Source: Phycisphaerales bacterium
Lineage (GTDB): Bacteria; Planctomycetota; Phycisphaerae; Phycisphaerales; UBA1924
Reading direction: 5' to 3'
Length of the DNA stretch: 7,641 nt
NCBI GenBank assembly: GCA_020054055.1
Contig: JAGVLZ010000328.1
Coordinates: 1-7,641, forward strand
Shown: in pieces, positions 1 to 6,331 of the stretch
How the letters are laid out: each line of letters opens with the position of its first letter
Position numbering within the stretch: position 1 is the first letter of the stretch
Translations under genes and position numbers: made by a program
The notes under the pieces: generated by a model
Seen by the model: the letters and a program-made list of their open reading frames with translations, nothing else
What the model was told of the DNA's origin: nothing
Database searches by the model: none

Positions 1-1233
1 GCCATGGGCAAGGGCCGCCTCGCCCTCAGCGGCGTCGTCGCGGGCCAGTGCGCCACCCTCAGCATCGCCAGCGGCATCGTCACAGCCATCTTCATCATCC
101 TCATCGCCCCCGTCATCGCCACCATGCTGAGCCTCGGCCCCGAAGCCCACCCGCAGGCCGTCACCTACATGCGCCTCTGCGCTCTGGCCGCCCCGATGCA
201 GACCTTCGCGCAGGTCGGCATCGCCTGCATCCGCGGCGCGGGCGACTCCGTGCGCCCGTTGGTGCTGATGATCGTCATCAACATTCTCAACCTTGTCCTC
301 GCCTTCCTCTTGTCAGGCGTCGACCTCGCCCACGGCGTCAAATCCGCGACCGGCGAGATCACCAAAGAAGTCATCCTCCACAACCCCAGCCCCTTCCACA
401 TGGGCGTCGCCGGCATCGCCCTCGGCACCTCCATCGCATGGACACTCGGCGCGCTCATCATGCTCTTCATGCTGATGCAGGGCGTCCACGGCATGCGCCT
501 CCGCCTCCCCCGCCTCAGGCCGCACTGGCACACCATGCGCCGCCTCGTCCGCATCGGCCTCCCCAACATGCTCGAAGTCGTCGGCATGTGGCTCGGCAAC
601 TTCATCCTCATCCTCATGGTCGGCTGGATGAACACCGAGGGCTTCATGGGTGCGCACGTTCTCGCCGTGCGCATCGAGGCCTTCTCGTTCCTCGCTGGGT
701 TCGCGCTCAGCCTCGCAGCCGCGACGCTCGCCGGTCAATACCTCGGCGCGGGCAGCGCCGCGATGGCGAAGCAGGCCGTGCTCCGCTGCACGGCGATCGC
801 CATGCTCATCATGGGCGCCTTCGGCCTCGCATTCATGCTCATCCCCGCCCAGATCGCGGGAATCTTCACCCAGCAGCCCGCGCACCTCGAACTCGTGCCG
901 CGCATTCTTCCGATCTTCGGCGCGATCGAAGCGATCTTCGCCATCAGCATCGTTCTCCGCTCCGCCCTCCGCGGCGTCGGCGACACCACCACCGTCATGT
1001 GGATCACCTGGATCACGATCTGGGGAATCCGAATGCCCCTCGCCTGGCTCGGCTCAGGCGTGTCACTGCCCCTGCCCGGGGGCGGCGAAATCCCGAACCC
1101 CGCGCCGCTCCAAGCCCTCGGCGTCCACCCCCTCATCGGCTTCGAGGTCGGCCTCTGCGCCGAACTGCTCATCCGCAGCGCGCTCTTTTCCTACGTCTTC
1201 TTCAAGGGGAAGTGGACGAAGAAGAAAGTGTGA
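1..1233 (+). CDS. MATE-family efflux transporter, 5'-truncated by window edge
   Basis: This is an inner-membrane antiporter of the MATE (NorM/DinF-like) family, which exports cationic drugs or metabolites in exchange for Na+ or H+. The reading frame is open to the first base, so the ATG at 4 is probably internal. Numbering from that ATG gives 409 residues. I can place ten hydrophobic helices, roughly at 22-42, 58-76, 83-105, 133-158, 183-208, 217-245, 260-290, 298-322, 329-353 and 377-401. MATE proteins have twelve, so helices 1 and 2 are missing upstream. The internal twofold duplication shows as IRGAGDS (76-82) and LRGVGDT (322-328), each joining two helices. The protein ends in a basic tail, KGKWTKKKV. 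The 5-6 and 11-12 loops (about 105-133 and 353-377) are unusually long. The substrate cannot be told from sequence. The next gene converges on it, so no operon partner is visible downstream. The family call is firm. Confidence 0.9.
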   Translation, partial: AMGKGRLALSGVVAGQCATLSIASGIVTAIFIILIAPVIATMLSLGPEAHPQAVTYMRLCALAAPMQTFAQVGIACIRGAGDSVRPLVLMIVINILNLVLAFLLSGVDLAHGVKSATGEITKEVILHNPSPFHMGVAGIALGTSIAWTLGALIMLFMLMQGVHGMRLRLPRLRPHWHTMRRLVRIGLPNMLEVVGMWLGNFILILMVGWMNTEGFMGAHVLAVRIEAFSFLAGFALSLAAATLAGQYLGAGSAAMAKQAVLRCTAIAMLIMGAFGLAFMLIPAQIAGIFTQQPAHLELVPRILPIFGAIEAIFAISIVLRSALRGVGDTTTVMWITWITIWGIRMPLAWLGSGVSLPLPGGGEIPNPAPLQALGVHPLIGFEVGLCAELLIRSALFSYVFFKGKWTKKKV

Positions 1234-1243
1234 CGAACGCGCG

Positions 1244-1259
1244 GGTGGACTGGCCCACC
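1244..1259. other. small hairpin between convergent gene ends
   Basis: GGTGG (1244-1248) can pair with CCACC (1255-1259) across a 6-nt loop, in the 43-bp gap between the MATE stop and the stop of the metallophosphoesterase gene. No T-run follows on either strand, so it is at best a weak or factor-assisted terminator. It is followed by about 2.4 copies of the heptamer CCGCAAG (1258-1274). Confidence 0.25.
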
Positions 1260-1276
1260 GCAAGCCGCAAGCCGTT

Positions 1277-2017
1277 TCACACCCCCGCCCTCAACCGTAG
1301 CGCGTGAAACTCCGGCAGCCCCAACTTGCGCATGCGATCCGTCACCGCATCAATGTCGTACTCCACGCGCCGCGCTTGAAAGACCCACCGCTCGGTATCC
1401 AGCACTCCCCATGACGCATCGGGGTTCCGATCCCGCGGTTGCCCGACGGAGCCGGGGTTCAGGATGATCTTGGCCCCGCGCGGCAGGGCGATCTCCGTGT
1501 TCGGCTGGAGCGTGTACGACAGGATCACGCTGAAATCCCCACGACGGATGAACGCCGCTGGCAGGTGCGTGTGCCCGACGAACCCGATCGGCGATTTCAG
1601 CGCATCGAGCGACGCGGCCGCGGCCTCGCCGTCGTAGAGATACTGGAACCGCTTCGAGGTGAAGCCGCCGTGCGCCAGTTGCAGCCCGGCGATCTCCCCC
1701 TTCGCGCGCATCGATTCGATCAGCATGAGGTGCCCGGGTTCGAGGTGCCGGCGCGACTCTTCGAGCGAGCGCCATGCGCGCGGGTTGAACCGATGGCCCA
1801 GCCCATCGGCGATCACCGCCTCATCGTGGTTGCCGCGGATCATCACGTCGCAGTTCTGCGCAACGAGGTCGAGGCACGCCCCGGGGTCCGGCCCGTACCC
1901 GATCACATCCCCCAGGCAGACCATCGCATCGACGCCGACGAACTCGGCATCGACCACTACCGCCCCGAGCGCTTCGAGGTTGCCGTGAATGTCAGAAATA
2001 AATCCGATCCGGGCCAC
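1277..2017 (-). CDS. metallophosphoesterase family protein (calcineurin-like)
   Basis: This is a predicted cytoplasmic two-metal phosphoesterase of the small YfcE/MJ0936-like group, 246 residues with the start chosen here. The metal-binding motifs appear in order: DIHGN (D9, H11, N13), GDVIGYGPDP (D37), GNHD (N63, H64), AHGG (H116) and GHTH (H149, H151). NPGSVGQPRD (187-196), typical of this group near its C-terminal end, follows. I chose the GTG at 2017. It lies 5 nt downstream of a good Shine-Dalgarno (GGAAGGA) and puts the first metal motif at residue 9, as is usual. Longer in-frame starts (for example ATG at 2059, or 2131) would add 14 to 38 residues unlike the family and have no ribosome-binding site. 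The substrate is unknown; relatives act on phosphodiesters or as phosphatases. It is convergent with the MATE gene and divergent from the DUF3303 gene, so it is probably transcribed alone. Confidence 0.9.
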   Translation of the reverse strand: MARIGFISDIHGNLEALGAVVVDAEFVGVDAMVCLGDVIGYGPDPGACLDLVAQNCDVMIRGNHDEAVIADGLGHRFNPRAWRSLEESRRHLEPGHLMLIESMRAKGEIAGLQLAHGGFTSKRFQYLYDGEAAAASLDALKSPIGFVGHTHLPAAFIRRGDFSVILSYTLQPNTEIALPRGAKIILNPGSVGQPRDRNPDASWGVLDTERWVFQARRVEYDIDAVTDRMRKLGLPEFHALRLRAGV

Positions 2018-2022
2018 TGCTT

Positions 2023-2029
2023 TCCTTCC
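2023..2029 (-). promoter_or_regulatory. ribosome binding site of the metallophosphoesterase gene
   Basis: On the minus strand GGAAGGA stands 5 nt before the GTG at 2017. It is the strongest Shine-Dalgarno in the window and decides the start codon in favour of GTG over upstream ATG codons. Confidence 0.7.
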
Positions 2030-2040
2030 GTGAAAAATGG

Positions 2041-2065
2041 GTCCTGCACAATCGACCATCAGGAC
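2041..2065. promoter_or_regulatory. inverted repeat in the metallophosphoesterase leader region
   Basis: GTCCTG (2041-2046) and CAGGAC (2060-2065) are perfect 6-bp inverted arms separated by 13 nt, 24 bp upstream of the GTG start. The spacing fits either an operator for a dimeric regulator or a leader hairpin. I could not find a convincing promoter around it, so its role is a guess. The rest of the 197-bp divergent region (2018-2214) shows no gene I can support. Confidence 0.25.
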
Positions 2066-2202
2066 GCCGCGGCCCCACGAATCTGTCAGGAATCCACCAT
2101 GTATTTGGGCGACGCACCTCGGCCGTTTCACCTATCGCGGGGGATTCACCCAATCTGAGCGCCAACGTCTACGCGGCCACGTCCAATTGCGTTACCGCCC
2201 TG

Positions 2203-2208
2203 TATGCT
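2203..2208 (+). promoter_or_regulatory. -10-like hexamer of the DUF3303 gene
   Basis: TATGCT ends 6 nt before the ATG at 2215, so a transcript from it would start at or next to the start codon. No clear -35 element is present and no Shine-Dalgarno precedes the ATG. Both facts fit a leaderless message, but the call rests on one short motif. Confidence 0.3.
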
Positions 2209-2214
2209 GGGCCG

Positions 2215-2475
2215 ATGCTCTTCATGGTCATCGAGCACTTCGGCGCAAACGAGGAGGCGATACGCCAGCGCTTCCAGTCCAAGGGCCGGATGATGCCGGA
2301 TGGATTGACCTATCACGCCAGTTGGATCGACCCGAAAACCTCTCGCTGCTTTCAGGTCATGGAAGCCCCGGACACGGATCTCATCGACGACTGGATCGGC
2401 CGTTGGTCCGACCTCGTGACGTTCGAGGTCATCCCCGTCCAGACTTCAGCCGACTACTGGGCCGGCCGCGCCTGA
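2215..2475 (+). CDS. DUF3303-like small protein
   Basis: This is an 86-residue soluble protein with no signal peptide or membrane segment. It matches my memory of the DUF3303 family, whose function is unknown: an N-terminal strand MLFMVIEHF, RF (19-20), GRMMPDGLTYHASW (24-37), CFQVME (45-50) and a closing FEVIPV (70-75). The length is about that of the whole family, so it appears complete. The pattern of alternating strands and helices would fit a small ferredoxin-like alpha/beta fold, but that is inference. The ATG at 2215 begins exactly at the conserved N-terminus. The gene runs in the same direction as rimO, whose start is 88 bp beyond the stop. A hairpin wraps the stop codon, so co-transcription is uncertain. 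The coding assignment is good; no function can be given. Confidence 0.8.
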   Translation: MLFMVIEHFGANEEAIRQRFQSKGRMMPDGLTYHASWIDPKTSRCFQVMEAPDTDLIDDWIGRWSDLVTFEVIPVQTSADYWAGRA

Positions 2476-2486
2476 GTTCGCGGCCG
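2463..2486 (+). terminator. hairpin enclosing the DUF3303 stop codon
   Basis: CGGCCGCG (2463-2470) and CGCGGCCG (2479-2486) form a perfect 8-bp, all-GC stem with an 8-nt loop, CCTGAGTT, that contains the TGA stop codon (2473-2475). No T-run follows, so it is not a textbook intrinsic terminator. It could stop transcription weakly, protect the 3' end of a short mRNA, or affect termination of translation. Confidence 0.4.
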
Positions 2487-2540
2487 AATTCCCTGGATTG
2501 TTTGGTGCGTGGCGTGTCTCCGTGTTGAACAGTTCGACGG

Positions 2541-2549
2541 TGCTACACT
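2541..2549 (+). promoter_or_regulatory. extended -10-like promoter element of rimO
   Basis: TGCTACACT has the TGn extension followed by a TATAAT-like hexamer (TACACT, 2544-2549), ending 13 nt before the rimO ATG. TTGAAC at 2525-2530 is too close (13-nt spacer) to be a normal -35. Transcription from here would leave a leader of only about 7 nt, and would exclude the upstream in-frame GTG at 2509 as the start. Confidence 0.35.
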
Positions 2550-2562
2550 TCCGCCCCGAAGA

Positions 2563-4185
2563 ATGACCACATCACAGGCAACATCACCCACGCGTCCCGC
2601 CCCGGGGGGCGCGAGCGACATCCGCACCGTCTCCTTCGTCAGCCTGGGCTGCCCGAAGAACCTTGTCGATTCCGAGAAGATGCTCGGCCTGCTCGCGCAG
2701 GATGGATTGGTGCCTGTCTCGCACGATCCCGGCGCGAAGGGCGACCCCGCCGACGCCGTCGTCATCAACACCTGCGGCTTCCTCGAAGCCTCGAAAGAAG
2801 AATCCCTCTCCGTCATCCACGATGCGATCCGGCGCAAGGATGCGGGCGAGGTCAAGCGCGTCATCGTCGCGGGCTGCCTCGTGCAGCGTCATCGCGCGAA
2901 GATGCTCGACTGGGCCCCCGGCATCGACGCGATGATCGGCGTCTTCGACCGCGACCACATCGTCCACGCGGTACGAGGCCTCGCCCCCGAGCGCGATGCG
3001 CTCACGACCTCCGATTCGCCGAAATACTGGATCGCCGCGAACGCGCTGCAAGCCGCCAAGGATCGCGGGATGCAGACCGCCGGCCTCACCGTGAACGGCA
3101 AGGACGGAAAAGGCATCGGATACTTCGAGGATGATTCCGCCCGGCTGCGCCTCACGCCGCGACACTACGCCTATCTCCGAATCTCCGAGGGGTGCAACCA
3201 GAACTGCACGTTCTGCACCATCCCCTCGATCCGCGGCAAGATGCGCAGCAAACCTATCGACCGAATCGTCTCCGAGGCCCGCGAACTGCTCGAAGACGGG
3301 GCGTTCGAACTCAATCTGATCGGCCAGGACACCACCTCCTACGGCGACGACATCGGGTTTACGGGGGGACTCCCCGACATGCTCCGCGCCGTCAACGACA
3401 CCGTGGAGAACGTCGCTCCCAACGGCTGGGTCCGCCTGATGTACGCCTATCCCAGCACGTTCAGCGACGCGATGATCGGCGCGGTGGCATCGCTGCCGCG
3501 TGTAGCAAAGTACATCGATATCCCGCTCCAGCACGCCAGCGACAACATGCTCAAGGCGATGCGCCGCCGCGTCACCGCTGAGCATCAGCGCGAACTGATC
3601 CTCAAACTCCGCGAGCGCATCCCGGGGATGGCCGTGCGCACGACGTTCATCTCTGGCTTCCCCGGCGAGACCGAGGCGGATCACGAGCAACTGATGGCCT
3701 TCGTCGATGAGATGGGCTTCGACGCGATGGGAGTCTTCGAGTATTCGCCCGAGGACCACACCCCCGCCGGCACGATGGAGGCCGACCCAGCGCTCCGCGT
3801 CCCCGCCGAGGTAAAGGCCCGCCGGCGCGCGGAACTCATGGAACTCCAGCAGTCGATCGCGTTCGAGCAGGCGGCGTTTGTCGCTTCCAACTTCGACGAG
3901 AAGAACCCCTTGGACAGCGGACATCGGTTCGACGTGCTGATCGACAAGCCGATGGCGAGCGAGGGCCGCGCGACCACGGGAGTCAGCGCGGGCGGCCGAC
4001 TCTACAAGGGCCGGGCGTACTTCCAGGCGCCGGACATCGACAGCGTCACCTACGTCCAGTCAAAAGAGAAACTCGCCCCCGGCGAACTGATCCGCTGCGT
4101 CATCGTCGCGTCCGACGGCTACGACCTGATCGCCAGGCCGGTCGTGGATGTCGAAAAACGAGTCGCGCTCAGCGTGATCCGCTGA
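2563..4185 (+). CDS. rimO: ribosomal protein S12 methylthiotransferase RimO
   Basis: This radical-SAM enzyme adds a methylthio group to the conserved aspartate of ribosomal protein S12. It binds two 4Fe-4S clusters. The N-terminal UPF0004 domain (about 20-145) holds three cluster cysteines, in SLGCPKN (C30), NTCGFLEAS (C71) and AGCLVQR (C105). The radical-SAM motif GCNQNCTFC supplies C211, C215 and C218. Then come LIGQDTTSYG, YIDIPLQHAS, GFPGETEAD and VFEYSPEDHTPAG, all RimO hallmarks that separate it from the tRNA enzyme MiaB. A TRAM-like domain fills the C-terminus. It has 540 residues against about 440 in E. coli. About 38 extra residues lie between C105 and the radical-SAM motif, and about 38 more lie after that motif. 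I prefer the ATG at 2563; an in-frame GTG at 2509 would add 18 unrelated-looking residues. No strong Shine-Dalgarno is visible. The hairpin 8 nt after the stop ends the unit. Confidence 0.94.
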   Translation: MTTSQATSPTRPAPGGASDIRTVSFVSLGCPKNLVDSEKMLGLLAQDGLVPVSHDPGAKGDPADAVVINTCGFLEASKEESLSVIHDAIRRKDAGEVKRVIVAGCLVQRHRAKMLDWAPGIDAMIGVFDRDHIVHAVRGLAPERDALTTSDSPKYWIAANALQAAKDRGMQTAGLTVNGKDGKGIGYFEDDSARLRLTPRHYAYLRISEGCNQNCTFCTIPSIRGKMRSKPIDRIVSEARELLEDGAFELNLIGQDTTSYGDDIGFTGGLPDMLRAVNDTVENVAPNGWVRLMYAYPSTFSDAMIGAVASLPRVAKYIDIPLQHASDNMLKAMRRRVTAEHQRELILKLRERIPGMAVRTTFISGFPGETEADHEQLMAFVDEMGFDAMGVFEYSPEDHTPAGTMEADPALRVPAEVKARRRAELMELQQSIAFEQAAFVASNFDEKNPLDSGHRFDVLIDKPMASEGRATTGVSAGGRLYKGRAYFQAPDIDSVTYVQSKEKLAPGELIRCVIVASDGYDLIARPVVDVEKRVALSVIR

Positions 4186-4192
4186 TCCCCCT

Positions 4193-4218
4193 CCTCCCCC
4201 GGTCCTACCGGGGGGAGG
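4193..4218 (+). terminator. GC hairpin terminator after rimO
   Basis: CCTCCCCCGG (4193-4202) pairs with CCGGGGGGAGG (4208-4218) around the loop TCCTA, giving ten base pairs with one bulged G at 4215. A short TTT (4219-4221) follows on the plus strand. It begins 8 nt after the rimO stop, in the 78-bp gap between convergent genes, so it probably terminates rimO. On the minus strand no T-run follows, so its use for dxs is less likely. Confidence 0.6.
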
Positions 4219-4263
4219 TTTCACGGGTCTTCGAGTGACGGAGGGGGCGTCCGCGGCCTGCCC

Positions 4264-6228
4264 TCACACCCGCACGCGCTGTCCCTTCACCTCAACCACC
4301 GGCGCCATCTCCCGTTCCCCACCCGCCGCCGCGTGCCGGACCGCCGCCGCGATCGAGGCGGGATCGAGCCCGACCTCTTTCAACTGCTCGCCGCGGCTGT
4401 TCTGATAGATCCATTCGTCCGGGAGCGCCATCCGCGTCACCAGGCCCGCGTTCAGCCCCATCTCCGCCGCAGCCTCGACCACCGCCGCGCCGAACCCGCC
4501 GTGCGGCCCGTGATCCTCGATGGTCACCATCGGAATGCCGCGCTCCAAAAGCGAGCGAATGAGCGCCGCATCCACCGGCTTTGCGAAGCGCGCATCGTAA
4601 ACATTGACGCGCACCTCCGGCCCCATCGATTCGACCGCCTTCAACGCGCTCACGACCATCGTGCCGAACGCCAGCATCGCGACATCGGGCCTCTCGCATT
4701 CCACAAGCGCCCGCGCCCTGCCGAGTTCGAACGGGGGGCACGCGCCGAACGCCGCGAGCGCATCCGAAACGTTGTCCCGCGGATATCGCACCGCGGACAA
4801 GCCCGAGTCATGCGTCCGCATGAACTCGAGCGAAGCGAGCAGCGACGGCTCATCCGCGGCGGCCATGATCGCCGCCCGCGGCAGGACCCGCAGGATTGAC
4901 ACATCGCAGAACCCGTGATGCACCGCGCCGTCCCCGCCGACCAGACCCGCCCGATCGAGGCACAAGCGCACCGCAAGCCCCTGCAACGAAACTTCCTGGA
5001 AGGCCTGATCGAACGCCCGCTGGAGGAACGTCGAATACACCGCGAAGAATGGCTTCCACCCGGTCTTGGCCAGCCCCGCCATCATGTCCAGCGCGTGGCT
5101 CTCGCAGATCCCCGTGTCGAACGAGCGCTCGGGGAACCTCGGCAGCACCTTGTCGATCCCGGTTCCGCCCGCCATAGCCGCCGTACACGCCACCACCTTC
5201 GGATCGCGCCCCATCATCTCGACCATCGCCTCGCCGAACGCGCTGGTGAACGAACGCCCCTCCTTCTTGATCTCAACGCGGCACGAATCCGGGTCGTAGT
5301 TGAACGACGCGGGCGAATGGAACGTCGATGCATCCCCCTCCGCGAAACCGTACCCCTTCCCCTTCACCGTCTTGACGTGCAGGACCATCGGCCGATCGAA
5401 GTCCCGCGCCTCCGCGAGGAACTCGACCAACTCGGGGAGGTCGTGCCCATCGATCGGTCCGATCGTGAGCAGCCCGAAGTGCTCGAACCAGGCGTCCTCG
5501 CAGATGGTCGCCTTCGCCGCCTCGCCCATGCGGTGGTACGCATCGCCGACCATCCCGCCGCCGGGGATGTTCTTCAGCACGCGCTTGGCGGTTTTCTTCA
5601 TCTCCGCGTACAGCGGGTTGATCCGCACGCGATCGAAGTACGCCGCCATCGCACCCTGCGGCTTGCTGATCGACATGCCGTTGTCGTTGAGAATGACGAG
5701 GAACTGACGGTTGAGCGTCCCCGCGTTGTTCAATCCTTCCATCGCGACGCCGTTGACGATCGACGCATCGCCGATCATGGTGACGACACGCCTTCCCGCC
5801 TTGTTGGACGCGGGATCAAACCCCTCGCCATTCATCGTGTCGCCGCGCGCCATGCCCACGGCAGTCGAGATCCCAGTCCCCGCGTGGCCGACACTGAAGA
5901 GGTCGTATGCGGATTCCCGTGGCTCGGGGAACCCGGTCATGCCGTTCCGCGTCCGCAACTGATCGAGCATCCCAAGCCGTCCGGTCAGCAACTTGTGCGG
6001 GTAGCACTGATGCCCGACATCGAAGAGCAGCCGGTCGTGCCCGAAGTCGAACACATAGTGCAGCGCGACCGTCAACTCGACGACGCCGAGGTTCGGCGCA
6101 AGGTGGCCCCCGGACTTCGAGACCTGCTCAAAGATCGCCTCGCGGATCTCACGCGAGACATCGGCCAGTTGACCGAGACTGAGTCGCTTCAGGTCGGCGG
6201 GGGTCTGAATCGTCGGCAGAAGAGCCAT
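4264..6228 (-). CDS. dxs: 1-deoxy-D-xylulose-5-phosphate synthase
   Basis: DXS condenses pyruvate and glyceraldehyde 3-phosphate into 1-deoxy-D-xylulose 5-phosphate, with thiamine diphosphate and Mg2+, in the cytoplasm; this is the first step of the MEP isoprenoid pathway. The protein has 654 residues, slightly longer than the usual 620-640. Visible motifs are SGGHLAPNLG (39-48), DVGHQCYPHK (70-79), the ThDP/Mg motif GDASIVNG to NDNGMSIS (153-188, with D154 and N181), GPIDGHD (257-263), the general-base region GICESHA (E376, H378), YSTFLQRAFDQ (398-408) and DRAGLVGGDG (425-434). The C-terminal transketolase domain ends with EDHGPHGGFG (571-580). Three signatures differ from the common form: GHAGTG for GHSSTS, GDA for GDG, and CES for AEQ. 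I chose the ATG at 6228, which has GGAG 6 nt upstream; the in-frame TTG at 6240 overlaps that site. It follows the IspA-like gene by 103 bp and converges with rimO. Confidence 0.93.
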   Translation of the reverse strand: MALLPTIQTPADLKRLSLGQLADVSREIREAIFEQVSKSGGHLAPNLGVVELTVALHYVFDFGHDRLLFDVGHQCYPHKLLTGRLGMLDQLRTRNGMTGFPEPRESAYDLFSVGHAGTGISTAVGMARGDTMNGEGFDPASNKAGRRVVTMIGDASIVNGVAMEGLNNAGTLNRQFLVILNDNGMSISKPQGAMAAYFDRVRINPLYAEMKKTAKRVLKNIPGGGMVGDAYHRMGEAAKATICEDAWFEHFGLLTIGPIDGHDLPELVEFLAEARDFDRPMVLHVKTVKGKGYGFAEGDASTFHSPASFNYDPDSCRVEIKKEGRSFTSAFGEAMVEMMGRDPKVVACTAAMAGGTGIDKVLPRFPERSFDTGICESHALDMMAGLAKTGWKPFFAVYSTFLQRAFDQAFQEVSLQGLAVRLCLDRAGLVGGDGAVHHGFCDVSILRVLPRAAIMAAADEPSLLASLEFMRTHDSGLSAVRYPRDNVSDALAAFGACPPFELGRARALVECERPDVAMLAFGTMVVSALKAVESMGPEVRVNVYDARFAKPVDAALIRSLLERGIPMVTIEDHGPHGGFGAAVVEAAAEMGLNAGLVTRMALPDEWIYQNSRGEQLKEVGLDPASIAAAVRHAAAGGEREMAPVVEVKGQRVRV

Positions 6229-6234
6229 CCATTG

Positions 6235-6238
6235 CTCC
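6235..6238 (-). promoter_or_regulatory. ribosome binding site of dxs
   Basis: GGAG on the minus strand lies 6 nt before the ATG at 6228. It fixes the start there, because the upstream in-frame TTG at 6240 would place this site inside the coding region. Confidence 0.6.
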
Positions 6239-6249
6239 AAAGGGGGGCG

Positions 6250-6266
6250 GGCTAGCCAACACTATA
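6250..6266 (-). promoter_or_regulatory. -10-like hexamer and palindrome before dxs
   Basis: On the minus strand TATAGT (6261-6266) would start transcription about 26 nt before the dxs ATG. The perfect 8-bp palindrome GGCTAGCC (6250-6257) sits across that predicted start. No good -35 is seen 16-19 bp upstream. The gap 6229-6331 is relatively AT-richer than the genes and holds nothing else I can support. Confidence 0.3.
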
Positions 6267-6331
6267 GATGGGATTTCGATTCATTTCCTGCAATCAACGC
6301 GCGGGACGAGTCTTCGAGTTCCGTGGTGCAT

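Noticed and set aside
1258..1274. tandem CCGCAAG heptamer, about 2.4 copies, as a repeat or attachment site
   Set aside because: It is too short and few-copied to distinguish from chance in GC-rich sequence.
48..1307. 419-codon plus-strand frame overlapping the MATE gene
   Set aside because: It is a shifted frame of the transporter gene, composed mostly of R, H and P; the MATE frame has clear helices and motifs.
1439..2158. 239-codon plus-strand frame opposite the metallophosphoesterase
   Set aside because: It is antisense to a gene with complete metal-binding motifs and a good ribosome-binding site.
2037..2528. 163-codon plus-strand frame covering the DUF3303 gene
   Set aside because: It overlaps the DUF3303-like gene in another frame, has no family resemblance and runs through the stop-codon hairpin.
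2584..3924. 446-codon open frame on the minus strand opposite rimO
   Set aside because: It lies wholly within rimO, which shows all cluster cysteines and family motifs. The antisense product is low-complexity V/D/E/G/R with no motif.
4915..6255. 446-codon open frame on the plus strand opposite dxs
   Set aside because: It is antisense to an unambiguous dxs. Its translation is rich in R, H and P with no recognisable domain, as expected from the complement of GC-rich codons.
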